Below, one piece after another: positions 45,201-54,765 of a stretch of 64,000 nucleotides of DNA. Position 1 is the stretch's first letter. The number at the start of each line of letters is the position of its first letter. This stretch comes from UBA1181 sp045601045 (GTDB lineage: Bacteria; Bacteroidota; Bacteroidia; Bacteroidales; Paludibacteraceae): assembly GCA_045601045.1 (NCBI GenBank), contig JAZRZA010000064.1, positions 1 through 64,000 of the forward strand. The letters run 5' to 3'. The notes under the pieces are model-generated. The model had not been told where the DNA came from, ran no database searches, and saw only the letters and a program-made list of their open reading frames with translations. The position numbers were made by a program, and so were the translations under genes.

Positions 45201-48200
45201 CCACCCGACGGTCGCTGACACCACGTTGCACGATTCTTTCAGACATTTTGATTTGGAGGTGAACCAGGTGCGTGGCGAGGTGGTGAACCTCTGCGCGGGT
45301 GTCTCCGCGTCGATAACCAACAATGCCAACGAAGGCAATGCGACGGCCACCAATTACGAGTGGAGCGTGAATGGAATACCATTGGAAAATAAGGATAAAA
45401 AGGATTTGGAATATACCTTCCCGCTCACGTCGACTACTTACAAAATGAAGAGGGTGAGCAAGGAGATACGTGGTGGCAATTTGTGTCAAAGTATCGTGGA
45501 TTCAGTCTTCGTGAGAACTTACGACAATGTGAGTGGCGCTACCTTGACTTTAGATAATACGGGCTATCTATGCTCAGGCGATTCCGTTAAATGGACATTG
45601 GGCGGCGCGACGGGTGGCATGCTGCTCTCTTACCGATATGAACTAATGTGTGATGGTAAGCGAATTGGCCAAGGTGTCTTGGGCGTGGAAAGCGAGAAGA
45701 GTGACTATTATAAGTTCGCGGAGGCGGGTAAACACACCTTTACCGCCAAGGTGACGGATTATCAGTGTGATACGACCAACGGTGTGATGCACTCTCAGGT
45801 GACAGCGCCAAAGAGCGTGACGCAAGCGGCCGAGGCTGATTTCAAATTGAAGGCTTCTCCTAGTTTGATCAACGAGGATGGTACTGGTAAGAGTACGACG
45901 GTGATCATATCCGCAACGGCGGCAGAGGAGACCACACTCGATGAGTTTAGTTACCACTATAAGAAAACGGATGGCACGGAAGTGACGGGAACGAGTATCG
46001 GCGGATTGTTCAGCATCATTGTGGATAGCACCGACTTCACCAACGACTTGTTGGTTTTGAATGTGACGAGAAATGTGAACGAGACGGGCTGTTCCGCGAA
46101 TAGTAAGGTGACGATCAGCCAGACGCAGGGCTTTATGCAACGCCCAAGTTTGGAGGCTTCCGCGATGAAGGAGTCTTATTGCGGGGGTGAGAAGATCACC
46201 TTCTCTGTGCCGGAGTTGCCTAGATTTGGAGATCTGATATTGTCTCCTGGCGATGTTAGTTACGCATGGCTGCGGAATGGTAGCCTCGTAGGGTCGGCGG
46301 ATACATGTACGGTGACCGTCATAGCGGGCGACACGTTGAGCATCATGTGCATGATCAGTTATAAGTACGATGCGAGCCTTCGGGCTGCCCATGTCTATTC
46401 GGAGGAGTTCCTATTGGTGGGTAAGCCAGGCATCCAATTGGGTAGGGTGACTGAAGTAAGCAGCGGAGAGAGAAGCAAGAATCTATGTTTGGGCGATATA
46501 ACCAGCCATTTCACCTTGAAGGTGGATGCCGAGGTAGGACCAAAGGATACATTGGTATGGGAACACAGTTTGAATGGTAGCGAGTGGAAGCCGATCCCAG
46601 AGACCTGCCGAGTAGGCGGAGACCTTGTGAATGGACAGAGTATAGACTTGTTGGCATCCGCTTATACCTCCGATTTGAATACCAAATATTTCCGACTGAA
46701 GGGAATTAGCCAATGTGGTGTGGAGAGCTACAGTACCAACGTGTTCTCTTTGAAGATTGATACGTTGCCATCCATTCCGGAGATCGCTTTGAGGGGCGGT
46801 AATTTGATCCATGAAAAGGTGAATAGTTTGACCTTCTCGCCGAAGGCCCACTATGCTGGATTCAGTTACCATTGGGGTATTGCTGAGAACGACCTCAACC
46901 AAGTCTCTTCCGTTAATGGCGCGCAAGCTGCGGTTGAGGGAGAGTTCGAGGTGGGATCCAATAGCGTCTATGTCTATAAGCAGGCGCTTAGCGGTGCGCA
47001 GTGTGTCAGCCCTACGCTTAAATATGATTTTAAATTGTATGAGGAGTTGAAGATTGGAGCTCTTATGCCTAGTCAATTGGATTCTGTACGCTGTCCAGAT
47101 GAGACTAGCATTAATTTCAACATCTCTGATGTGATGGGAGGAACGGGCGAATATAATATTGTTTGGCAATATAAGACTTATGGTGATAATTGGATATCTT
47201 TTGATGAAAAGAGTGAAAATCTTGGATTCAATGCTGAGATGCTGGAAGGTTCGTTCTTTGGAACCTATATGTTCAGACTGATTGTGACTGGACTAAAAGC
47301 CACCACTACCTTCCGCGCGATCATTAAGTGCGAAGGCGATTACAGCGGTACGTCCAAGACCACCAATGAATATACGGTGAGCTATTATGAGCCGATGACG
47401 GCGGGAAGAGTGGATTTGAGTGAAGAGACGCTTTGCTATGGAACAACAATGTCTCCTATCGTAGGCGAGTTGCCGAGTGGAGGTGATGGCGTTTATACAT
47501 TCCGATGGATGCGTAGCGCTACCCCCGATGACGAAAATTCGTGGACGATGATTCACAACGCCACGACGCAAAGTTACGCCAAGTGTGACACCATGTTTGA
47601 GAGCACATTCTTCAAACGAGTGGTGACGGATGGTTGTGGAACCCGATTGGAGAGCAAAGGCAAATTGGTGAATGTCTTGCCGAAGTATGAAATCAGGAAG
47701 GAGGATGTCAACTACTCCAAAGTGGTGCGTGCTGGCAATGGCGCGAAGATGTGGGGTGTTCCGAGAAATGCGGCCGATAATAGCATCTACGTCTGGTACA
47801 ACAGTGATTTCCAAGCGTTGGATACGACTTCTGTGAGGGAGATTTATACCACCAGCGAGAAGTTGTCTGGTGGCGATGATACGAAGACATACACCTATTA
47901 CGCTGCCAAATTGGATGCCGCCAGCGGTTGTTTGAGTTACAATTACGATACGTTATATGTGACGGCGTATGAGAATGTAAGCGGTACCATCTATGTGGAA
48001 GGAACTGAAAAGGAGACGGAGGACAACTTCTGGGTATGCCCGAACGATAACCAGGTTCAGGTAGGTAGCAAGTCTGATCCGGAAGAGGCGGAGTACCGTT
48101 GGTATTACCGTGTGACGACGAACGCAAACACTGCGGAGCCGGTCGTTGGAGATTGGTCGTTGTTGCGTGGCACCGCGTCCGCTCCTGTGCGAGGCGTCAG

Positions 48201-51200
48201 ATTGTCGTTGGACACATGTGATGTGGAAGAGTTGTTCAGGAATGGAACGGGTCGTGCCAAGTTCGTTGAGTTGAAACGTGTGGCAAGTTTCTTGGTGGCG
48301 GATCAAGTGACCAGTGTTGAGAGCAATGTGATCAAGATCAATGTCGTTCCGACCATGAAGAGTGTCAGCTACTTGTATGACCTTACGGGAGAACTCACGA
48401 CGGACCGTAATACCTACTGCAAGGGTGACAAGGCTGTCGCCGTGAGTGGCGCTTTGGATAACGACACCGAGGCCATGGCTGTATGGCGGAATGTGTCCCG
48501 CTATTTTGGACCTTGGCTCTATGACAAGGATTACAATAAGAATCTGGGATTCTCGACCTGGTACGAACATCGTTTCGTGGATGGTGAGTGGGATACGGTA
48601 TCGATGAAAAATTTCAACGAAAACGGTTATGCGGCTGAATTCATGCCAGGCGAGGGTGGAGACCATGTGATGAATAGGACTTGGCAGGTGCGTCGTGCCG
48701 TGAGCGATGGTTGCACGAGTGTCTATACGGATGTTTTACCGCTCTATGTGATTGATGAGGCTGGTAAGTTGGGCAACATAGAGATGTTTGCCTACGGCGA
48801 AGATGGAAGATCTCGTATCCGCAAAGGATTTGAGATTGGAGATTCCCTTCATGTAGCTTACCTTAGCACGGAGGCTTATGATTGTCTATGGAGCTTGGAC
48901 CGTGCGTTTGTAGATACGCTGGAAGCCCAAATGAACTACTTCTCTTTCCGTGTGACGGGCAGAGTGGCGAATAAATTGATGGCCGATCCCTATATCTATA
49001 TGAAACGCAAGAGCGAAGGTTGTTGGTCCAGTGTATTGTCCATCCCTATCTCATTGGGTAGTGCCAGCGATGGCGGTATGATCGGTTACGACCAGACGAT
49101 CTGCTCGGGTGGCGTGTTTGATGCGATCAGAAGCGTGTCCGAACCTCGTGGAGAGTGGAAGACGCCTGTGGATGCGCCGATGAAGTGGTCTTATAGTTGG
49201 CAATTCAGTATTGATAGTGTGACTTGGGCGAATATCAGTGGTGCGGACAGTTTGTTGTTGAAAGGCGCGGATGTGACTCGGTTCGCTTCTCTATTGGATA
49301 GCAAGGTGACCTATTTCCGAAGGGTGGCTACCAATGATAGTTTGAGAACCCGATACAGCAATGTGGTTAAAATGACCTACTATGATGCTTTGAAACCGGG
49401 TACATTGAGTCTGAACACGGACAAGAACGGTTTTTGCGTCTATGATGAATTGCCTACGGTGCTCTCTACCGCCGCTACGGGAGGTAGAATCAGTGAGGAT
49501 GGCCTCTTCTATACCTGGTATATGCGCATGAACCAAGGTGATTATTACGAGTATAAAGGATATCGTGGTGGCAAATTCAATTTGAATTTTGAGGATAGCC
49601 TCATAGGCGTGGACCGAAGCGCCAATGTTGTGGTCGACGTCAAGTGCCGTTATGAGGATGTTTGTGGATCGGTTGAGAGCGAACCGCTCACACTTACCCT
49701 TTTCAGGGAGAATAAGATTCCCAAAATATACCAAGATAACGACAGTTGCGACGCGGAGGAGATGACCATTAAGGTGATTGAGGATATGTACGATAAGAGC
49801 TATTATTTTGTGGCAATGCTGAATAGCGAGAGTTCCATCGACTCTGTGATATGGAGTAGTGAGACAAAGACGCGTACGATTCGTCGGAATACAAGCATGT
49901 TGGTAGATGAATATGCCGTTTACTCTGTGGATGAAACAGGTTGTGTCAGCGGTTATAACTATTTCAACATTGATAGTTTGCCTAAATTGAGCCAAGAATC
50001 TCTTGCCGCGCCGGAAGTGGTCTGCTATGGCGAGCCTTTCACGGTAGTGGGTACACCTGCTATAGGCGGAAACGGCACGAAACATTATGGTTGGCAGTAT
50101 AGTTACGATGGTTACCGATGGGATGGTGTATTGGGTCAGACGGAGGAGAGTTTGACGGTAACGAATCCTATGGTGAGCACCTATTATCGAAGAATTGTCA
50201 CGGATATGTGTGGCGTGGATACTTCGTCCATCCTCTTTGTCAAGGTAAAGGAGGCCGTGAAGATGAAACCTGAATGGATTGAACTTCGCGACTATCGGTG
50301 CGAGGGACTACCATTTACCGTGTTGTTATCCGAGGAGGCTCCTTCGAGAGGAGGCATGGATTCATACAGTATGTGGGTGAATGGACAAGAGAAACCGTTT
50401 AAATCTTGGGGCGTGACGATGGATGGATTCGTGGGGGATTCCTTATTGCTCCAATTCTCGTACGCCGTGACGGATAGCGCCGCTAAAAGATGTGAGAGCG
50501 AGCGTATTAATCTCTATGCCCATAATGCTGTCAAAATAGACCACGCCCGCAACCTTCTCTCATGCGACAATTTGACGCCATGCAATGGTATGGTGGTGGA
50601 GATTGTTGGTGAGCAACAACGTGGCGACATTGCTGCGGATAAAATAAGAAACAAGTGGTATGTCATGAAGCCTGGCACCTCTTGGACGGAACAGTTGTTG
50701 CAAACCGAAAATGTGCTGAAACTTCGGGTGGAGGATACCATGTATGTGAGACGTCTGCTCGATAACGGTTGTGTGTACGATACAAGCAACATAGTGACGA
50801 TCATTGGATCGAAAGTGGTTGATTACGACTATTTGTCGGCGTTGAGCCTCAATGTGGTGAGTGATGCGGTAGACGATAGTGTTACATTGAATATGGTAGG
50901 CGCAAAGAACTTCGGGGAGAACTACTACTTTGTGGGAGACGGAACGATGCCTGTTGTCGAGTCCAATAGTGTAAGGTTGCCTTATACTGCCCAAACCTAT
51001 AAGGACAGCCTGCTTCAACTCATTGCGGTGAGTGATATCTGCGTGAGTCAGTATGAGTTCAAACCATTGCGAGGCGGTGTCATCAGTTTTGACGGAGCGT
51101 CGATGTTGTGTGGAGGTACGGAGATTCCTGCGATTGTGGCCACTGATGTGGAAGGAGGTCACCATTCTTACACCTATCAATGGCAGTATATGAATCAATA

Positions 51201-52638
51201 TACGGGAGAATTCGTAAATATTGAGGGTGCTGATAAATATCGATACACACCGGCTGCGGTTAGTGTACCTACTGATTACCGTAGATTGACTTTCTCAGGG
51301 GAATATACCTCCATCTCCAATGTCATTACCATCCATATCAGGCCTTTGCCAAAGGCTCGTAATATCTACACTTCGGTTTCTGATAGTCTATTGGATACGA
51401 TGGGGTTGAAGAGTACGCAATATAGCGTGGAGAGACTTCCTAGTCTGCAAATCGTCTTGTTGGATAGTATTACAGATGTAGACTATGTTACATGGCAGAG
51501 AAGTTACGACGCTGTCACATGGGAGAATCTGGAGAGTGTTGAGGCGGATGATTCCAACATCTATCGTTATGAGACTGATGATACGACGAGTATCGTCTAT
51601 TACCGAACCGTTGGTTATAGCAGTTGTGGCACGGACACCAGCAAGGTCTATAAGGTGACGACACTTTACGCTTCCTTCATCTCCGATGATGAGTTGGTGT
51701 TGATTGATAAAGTCTGCAAGGGTGAAAAGTTTATGAGAATTGCCTATAAGACGGATTATTTAGATGTCTATGAGTATTCTTACCGCACCATATCTGGCCC
51801 GGTAAAATGGTTCCTTCCGCTCAATAGCAGTGTGCCATTGGAAGCTTTAGATACGATGAGGTATGCCGACCGTTTCATTACGGAAGGGGTGAAGACGCCG
51901 TCAGGAGTGGTTGTCGATTATCCTAGCGAATCGTTTGATGTGGAAATCACCCGTTATGTGAAACGGACAGGCGCCAGCAGTACGAAGATAGTCCACTTTT
52001 TTGTCAATGATCTCAAGGCAAGCTTTTCTTATATTGTCGATGGCGTGGAGTCGCATCAAAGTGGCGAACCGGCTAAGACAGTGCGTATCAATCAGGGTAG
52101 CAAAGTGACCTTTAAATCTGAAACGAAGTCCGAATATCCGGATGCCGAGCTCTCTTATAAGTGGCAACTGATACGGCCTTTGAATTCCCACTATTACAAC
52201 ACCTTTGGAGGAAGTGTGGGTAGGGATGGCTTGACCAGTGAGTTGGACTCTCCGTCTTGTTATTTCTACAATGCCGGGTCTTATCCGATCAAATTTGAAG
52301 TCTCCGATGGCATGTGCTCGTCAACTGTGATTGATACGGCTATTTACATCGACCAAGCGACAGTTAGACATTATTCCGTGGATGGCGCGTTCGAGTTGGA
52401 ATCATTTGATCCAGAACAGATAATTCACGAGTATAACCTCTCTGTCTATCCGAATCCTTGTCAAGATGTGCTTCATGTCAAGACAGAACCTGAGGCGGAG
52501 ATTCGTCTGTTTGACCTGATAGGTACGAAATTATACGAAGGCAAAGGTTCCCAAGGCACAATAGATATGCGGCCATTTGTTTCCGGTTCCTATTTGTTGG
52601 ATGTGAATGGTGAGAAAATAAAAATACTGAAAAGATAG
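42274..52638 (+). CDS. Giant Ig-repeat T9SS cargo protein, 3454 residues
   Basis: This single 10.4 kb frame encodes a signal peptide (MKRLLLLVNALLLSLSC...) and a unique N-terminal region of about 300 residues. More than twenty Ig/PKD-like modules of about 90-130 residues follow, then a C-terminal T9SS type A sorting domain from about residue 3387 (YNLSVYPNPCQDVLHV ... GTIDMRPFVSGSYLLDVNGEKI). Typical modules start with a Cys-Gly-Glu/Asp turn (LCSGD, YCGGE, LCYGT, YCKGD, VCYGE), have a central W-x-Y-S strand, and end with Y-x-R-R and a second Cys. It should be exported through T9SS as a long filament-like surface protein, comparable in design to SprB-type adhesins. Homologous repeats have drifted too far for DNA-level repeats. 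ATG 42274 is the start. Confidence 0.9.
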   Translation: MKRLLLLVNALLLSLSCFSGYLGDTNIPATYDQYKTGIFRYADKIWVPKGGAIKTSVLQEMMTPGDTLTVLRSSYESLVKGQTHHSNDVEYFHQDILYAQVIAGEITYPYFVVSEKSFLHEKHERYANDYIVSSDTMFVSYALLNEKFTSVSGKKLKDLGADEIVVRFRFGVYFSTRRHDLTNEAFISTNASDDVKLYMCQSGEIGVRNEDTPIWSSNGNEVVYALYPSADGNNVTAMDLYSVESPSRYSTLQQSLTWNVWKNGERVATRKITPTENTLRNETYLSSGNKFEYAQLDPSAFLTEGDEYCVTRTISLTGTNFSCTTDSIKFHVVPPLKMDSFPSVTNYVCSKTEDEVELEIVPEGQKTITRWFWHQTKGLPLDEIPYADLYGVKYMWEYRNVRGDNWKELPLKGEGRGGDIEAQYNSPSGFASLYNSSPQDLVVALPLIKENNTYEFRQVVYLTGFGGRKIYAPGKGSVRVTGYRRIKPELFDVSVTGDLCADEKLKEVELKIQFQPDPNEKYSCWSSGSMTNGLKYTYSVPDVRNGEVITSLFDEKFNMVGDAERKKTWSVSVTDVCGNEVEFKQDLVFEKSPSIILQNVVCDNANRLEKNGNLTLEVPDESTIVLQISPEEEDYALCDYYISEDDSIYTKIGSRGAELSLKSEPRKRFYLKKRYKIGGQCESQVVFVDVVKVTAIRDNRISETLFYVCEREKNPTIGCDQVSGGYGADSYSYKWIYSLDDRYYKPMMSNGGDIITDPILSANKWDQSITEPCYIRRVVFSRNEDGGGVSDTSNYAIISPYSKPMMTLTADKTTVCYDSLVTFSMSQDSLSLAQFYLSEKQNHKASPSYSYVIKTMEGEELAGLVDMSEVGNSYRMKITCDTVVYAKLNVCGSNFYSAPVKIESGADLKPKIAYGACRVRGGKVDVQVLNPVAEWIYSIEQNGEEKGSVRAAVDVPEVGSLDYLVRVSNGNCVHVGHPTVADTTLHDSFRHFDLEVNQVRGEVVNLCAGVSASITNNANEGNATATNYEWSVNGIPLENKDKKDLEYTFPLTSTTYKMKRVSKEIRGGNLCQSIVDSVFVRTYDNVSGATLTLDNTGYLCSGDSVKWTLGGATGGMLLSYRYELMCDGKRIGQGVLGVESEKSDYYKFAEAGKHTFTAKVTDYQCDTTNGVMHSQVTAPKSVTQAAEADFKLKASPSLINEDGTGKSTTVIISATAAEETTLDEFSYHYKKTDGTEVTGTSIGGLFSIIVDSTDFTNDLLVLNVTRNVNETGCSANSKVTISQTQGFMQRPSLEASAMKESYCGGEKITFSVPELPRFGDLILSPGDVSYAWLRNGSLVGSADTCTVTVIAGDTLSIMCMISYKYDASLRAAHVYSEEFLLVGKPGIQLGRVTEVSSGERSKNLCLGDITSHFTLKVDAEVGPKDTLVWEHSLNGSEWKPIPETCRVGGDLVNGQSIDLLASAYTSDLNTKYFRLKGISQCGVESYSTNVFSLKIDTLPSIPEIALRGGNLIHEKVNSLTFSPKAHYAGFSYHWGIAENDLNQVSSVNGAQAAVEGEFEVGSNSVYVYKQALSGAQCVSPTLKYDFKLYEELKIGALMPSQLDSVRCPDETSINFNISDVMGGTGEYNIVWQYKTYGDNWISFDEKSENLGFNAEMLEGSFFGTYMFRLIVTGLKATTTFRAIIKCEGDYSGTSKTTNEYTVSYYEPMTAGRVDLSEETLCYGTTMSPIVGELPSGGDGVYTFRWMRSATPDDENSWTMIHNATTQSYAKCDTMFESTFFKRVVTDGCGTRLESKGKLVNVLPKYEIRKEDVNYSKVVRAGNGAKMWGVPRNAADNSIYVWYNSDFQALDTTSVREIYTTSEKLSGGDDTKTYTYYAAKLDAASGCLSYNYDTLYVTAYENVSGTIYVEGTEKETEDNFWVCPNDNQVQVGSKSDPEEAEYRWYYRVTTNANTAEPVVGDWSLLRGTASAPVRGVRLSLDTCDVEELFRNGTGRAKFVELKRVASFLVADQVTSVESNVIKINVVPTMKSVSYLYDLTGELTTDRNTYCKGDKAVAVSGALDNDTEAMAVWRNVSRYFGPWLYDKDYNKNLGFSTWYEHRFVDGEWDTVSMKNFNENGYAAEFMPGEGGDHVMNRTWQVRRAVSDGCTSVYTDVLPLYVIDEAGKLGNIEMFAYGEDGRSRIRKGFEIGDSLHVAYLSTEAYDCLWSLDRAFVDTLEAQMNYFSFRVTGRVANKLMADPYIYMKRKSEGCWSSVLSIPISLGSASDGGMIGYDQTICSGGVFDAIRSVSEPRGEWKTPVDAPMKWSYSWQFSIDSVTWANISGADSLLLKGADVTRFASLLDSKVTYFRRVATNDSLRTRYSNVVKMTYYDALKPGTLSLNTDKNGFCVYDELPTVLSTAATGGRISEDGLFYTWYMRMNQGDYYEYKGYRGGKFNLNFEDSLIGVDRSANVVVDVKCRYEDVCGSVESEPLTLTLFRENKIPKIYQDNDSCDAEEMTIKVIEDMYDKSYYFVAMLNSESSIDSVIWSSETKTRTIRRNTSMLVDEYAVYSVDETGCVSGYNYFNIDSLPKLSQESLAAPEVVCYGEPFTVVGTPAIGGNGTKHYGWQYSYDGYRWDGVLGQTEESLTVTNPMVSTYYRRIVTDMCGVDTSSILFVKVKEAVKMKPEWIELRDYRCEGLPFTVLLSEEAPSRGGMDSYSMWVNGQEKPFKSWGVTMDGFVGDSLLLQFSYAVTDSAAKRCESERINLYAHNAVKIDHARNLLSCDNLTPCNGMVVEIVGEQQRGDIAADKIRNKWYVMKPGTSWTEQLLQTENVLKLRVEDTMYVRRLLDNGCVYDTSNIVTIIGSKVVDYDYLSALSLNVVSDAVDDSVTLNMVGAKNFGENYYFVGDGTMPVVESNSVRLPYTAQTYKDSLLQLIAVSDICVSQYEFKPLRGGVISFDGASMLCGGTEIPAIVATDVEGGHHSYTYQWQYMNQYTGEFVNIEGADKYRYTPAAVSVPTDYRRLTFSGEYTSISNVITIHIRPLPKARNIYTSVSDSLLDTMGLKSTQYSVERLPSLQIVLLDSITDVDYVTWQRSYDAVTWENLESVEADDSNIYRYETDDTTSIVYYRTVGYSSCGTDTSKVYKVTTLYASFISDDELVLIDKVCKGEKFMRIAYKTDYLDVYEYSYRTISGPVKWFLPLNSSVPLEALDTMRYADRFITEGVKTPSGVVVDYPSESFDVEITRYVKRTGASSTKIVHFFVNDLKASFSYIVDGVESHQSGEPAKTVRINQGSKVTFKSETKSEYPDAELSYKWQLIRPLNSHYYNTFGGSVGRDGLTSELDSPSCYFYNAGSYPIKFEVSDGMCSSTVIDTAIYIDQATVRHYSVDGAFELESFDPEQIIHEYNLSVYPNPCQDVLHVKTEPEAEIRLFDLIGTKLYEGKGSQGTIDMRPFVSGSYLLDVNGEKIKILKR

Positions 52639-52643
52639 ATGAG

Positions 52644-52676
52644 TCCGCCAGCGGGGTTGCTCGCTGGCGGATGTTT
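52644..52676 (+). terminator. Hairpin after the giant gene
   Basis: A perfect 10-base stem TCCGCCAGCG/CGCTGGCGGA (52644-52653 with 52662-52671) is followed only by TGTTTAATC. It is a strong hairpin but a weak T tract, so partial read-through into the next gene is likely. Confidence 0.6.
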
Positions 52677-52682
52677 AATCCT

Positions 52683-53303
52683 ATGATTATGGTGACTTTG
52701 TACGTTTGCCCATTGTTGATCAATACCACGAAATTCTTGGTAGTGACATTCGCTTTGTTTTGCCTTTACGAGGTGGTTGTGTTTCTCTATTTTCGGTTTG
52801 TGAAAGAGGGACCTGGTTCGTTGTCGAAAAATGAATTTCGCAAGCGGAAAGAACATCCCGTTGTGGTGAATCCTCAACGGGAGGAGATTCGAAAGGCGGA
52901 GATCATCACCTCCACCGTCTCTTCGAAAAATAAGCAAGAGGATTGGAAAAGTCTGATTGATTATCAGGGTAGGGAATGCAGCCTCTCCAATCGGGTGGCG
53001 GATGAGGTGGAAAAGCATGAAGACTCTTCTTTACAGGAGAAAATGCAGTGTGAAACGAAATCTTTTTTGGAGGATTTGTTGTCTGTCCGTTCGGAAGACT
53101 TGGATGAGTCCGCTGGTCCCGTGGCCCCCAAGGTGTCGGGTGAAGCGTTTGATAGCGTATCTGAAGAAGCGTCGGACGAGGTGGAAGTGTCGTTGCTGGA
53201 GCCTAATGAAAAAGAGCGGAAGAGTGTAGAGTCTTCTGCTAAAACCACAAAAGAGTTGGACGAGTTTTTCTCTGAATTTGGTTTCTCCAATATGATGGAA
53301 TAG
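52683..53303 (+). CDS. Single-pass membrane protein with acidic tail
   Basis: The 206-residue protein was not recognised. It has one N-terminal membrane helix (about residues 10-33) with basic residues after it, so the long acidic and Ser-rich remainder is probably cytoplasmic. Low-complexity stretches such as SVSEEASDEVEVS are seen. ATG 52683 is used, since the in-frame ATG at 52671 falls in the hairpin. It faces the next gene with an 10-base convergent gap. Confidence 0.5.
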   Translation: MIMVTLYVCPLLINTTKFLVVTFALFCLYEVVVFLYFRFVKEGPGSLSKNEFRKRKEHPVVVNPQREEIRKAEIITSTVSSKNKQEDWKSLIDYQGRECSLSNRVADEVEKHEDSSLQEKMQCETKSFLEDLLSVRSEDLDESAGPVAPKVSGEAFDSVSEEASDEVEVSLLEPNEKERKSVESSAKTTKELDEFFSEFGFSNMME

Positions 53304-53313
53304 AGAACCTCTG

Positions 53314-54765
53314 TCACATTTTATGTCCCATACCTCTCTTCCTTCTGCTAGCTTGTTTGGCGCGGGCGTAATCTTTCGCGGACGGGTAGAGGGGAATTAA
53401 AGTGTTTAGTTCCGCATCAATCCGAAACTGTTTTTGGTACAGTGTGATTTCTCCCCCGGATAGCAGTCGTTCCTTTTGTGAAGTGTCGAGACGTAAATGG
53501 TCTAGTTGCATGGAAAGTTTTTCTTTGCTTTGCCCGATGTAGAGTTGTGGTTTATTCCCCCGCATGAAGAATTTCATCAATGTTCCACTCTCTTTGTGTG
53601 TGAGTACGGGAGTCATCTCTCCGTTGTAGGTTCCCTTCATCTCTTGGACGGATGAGTTGGTGAGGAACTCGTCTATTTTATACTCTCTTTTCTCTCCGTT
53701 CTGACTTTGCATGATCAGTCTGGTGATGGGGAGGAAACTCTTTGCCCTCACGCCGTTGTTCTCTATGAAAGCGGAACATTCCGTATTGAAGCGTTGAATG
53801 TTCAGGATGTCGTGGAGATGGTGCTTCTCGATATCAATGTCTGGGATCTCGCCTTGCGAAATCTTCTTGCCGGATGTTTCGATTTTTTCGTTGAGATTCC
53901 TTTCTATGGAGGAGACAATCTCTTCGGAATGATTGGTGATTAGATTGAAATCTACCGTTTCAGACAAGGAGTGAGTGATGTCGTCTATCTCCTTTGAGAT
54001 TTTAACATTGTTGACGAGTAGGGTGTCTTGTTGTTCCCGTATTTCGATCTCGTCCCAAAGCAGCGCGATCATCTTGTCATATTTGGCGGAGGGAACATCC
54101 GAGATTTGTTCTTGGGAGAAGGCCAAGTCCATGATAAGGTTATCAATGTGCAGATTGATCGTCTCCAAGTTCCGTTGCGCCTCTTTTACGAGATCATCCT
54201 CTTTGGCGTTTTGGATGATATCCAGCGTGTCCACCTTTGATTTGAGATAACTGAACAAATTTCGTTTCAAGAGAATTTGTTCTTTCTTTTCCATGATCAA
54301 TTCATATTCCTCTTCCGCAATCTCCTCGTCTGTCAGGATGGTGTCTTCGTCGTCTCTGACAAGATATTGTTTCGCCACTTCGGGTGGAATGTGGTACTGA
54401 ATAATGCCGCCCTCGCCGTAACATGTGTTTTCTGTGATGCGGGGACTATATTCCACTTCGAGATCTTGTGTTACTCTGAATAGGGCAACCCTGTTTTTGT
54501 AGCAAAACTTCCCGCTTTGTGGATTTCGCCAAGGGCTGATTTGTAACCCCTCGCAGAGTCTTCTAGCGCTCCCCCCTACAGCTGCTAGAGTGGTTTGGGG
54601 AAAGTAGAACTCGTAGGGCTTGGCAGTCCCGTTTGCGTTGTAGGCGATGAGAGAGCAAACTTTTGTCCCTTTTTTCAGGATGGTTGGTTCGTATGTGTCA
54701 ATGCCTGGATACCGATCCCCTCCTTGTTTGCTGGAAGCGTTGTATGGTCGATTATTTTTGTCCAT
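53314..54765 (-). CDS. Hypothetical 483-residue protein, N-terminus weakly like TNT-type NADase toxins
   Basis: There is no signal peptide. The first ~130 residues include GGDRYPGIDTYEP and, after YKNRVALFRVTQDLEVEY, a YGEGGIIQYHIPPEVAKQYLV segment. This order resembles the C-terminal half of the tuberculosis-necrotizing-toxin (TNT) NAD glycohydrolase fold, where a G-G-G-x-Q-Y motif carries a key Gln. The conserved Arg of the F-x-x-R-x-L-P motif of TNT is not evident. Residues 150-330 are mostly coiled coil. The tail (STLMKFFMRGNK ... SGGEITLYQKQFRIDAEL) resembles DUF3945-like modules of mobile-element proteins, and the last residues are strongly basic. The gene overlaps its upstream partner by 14 bases. 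Confidence 0.4.
   Translation of the reverse strand: MDKNNRPYNASSKQGGDRYPGIDTYEPTILKKGTKVCSLIAYNANGTAKPYEFYFPQTTLAAVGGSARRLCEGLQISPWRNPQSGKFCYKNRVALFRVTQDLEVEYSPRITENTCYGEGGIIQYHIPPEVAKQYLVRDDEDTILTDEEIAEEEYELIMEKKEQILLKRNLFSYLKSKVDTLDIIQNAKEDDLVKEAQRNLETINLHIDNLIMDLAFSQEQISDVPSAKYDKMIALLWDEIEIREQQDTLLVNNVKISKEIDDITHSLSETVDFNLITNHSEEIVSSIERNLNEKIETSGKKISQGEIPDIDIEKHHLHDILNIQRFNTECSAFIENNGVRAKSFLPITRLIMQSQNGEKREYKIDEFLTNSSVQEMKGTYNGEMTPVLTHKESGTLMKFFMRGNKPQLYIGQSKEKLSMQLDHLRLDTSQKERLLSGGEITLYQKQFRIDAELNTLIPLYPSAKDYARAKQASRRKRGMGHKM

Noticed and set aside
45643..50085. Several antisense frames of 96-264 residues inside the giant gene
   Set aside because: They are frame shadows of a long repeat-rich gene; none has a start context, promoter or domain.
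42274..52638. Tandem DNA repeats in the giant gene
   Set aside because: The modules are similar only as protein folds and in short motifs; no long identical DNA repeats were noticed by eye.
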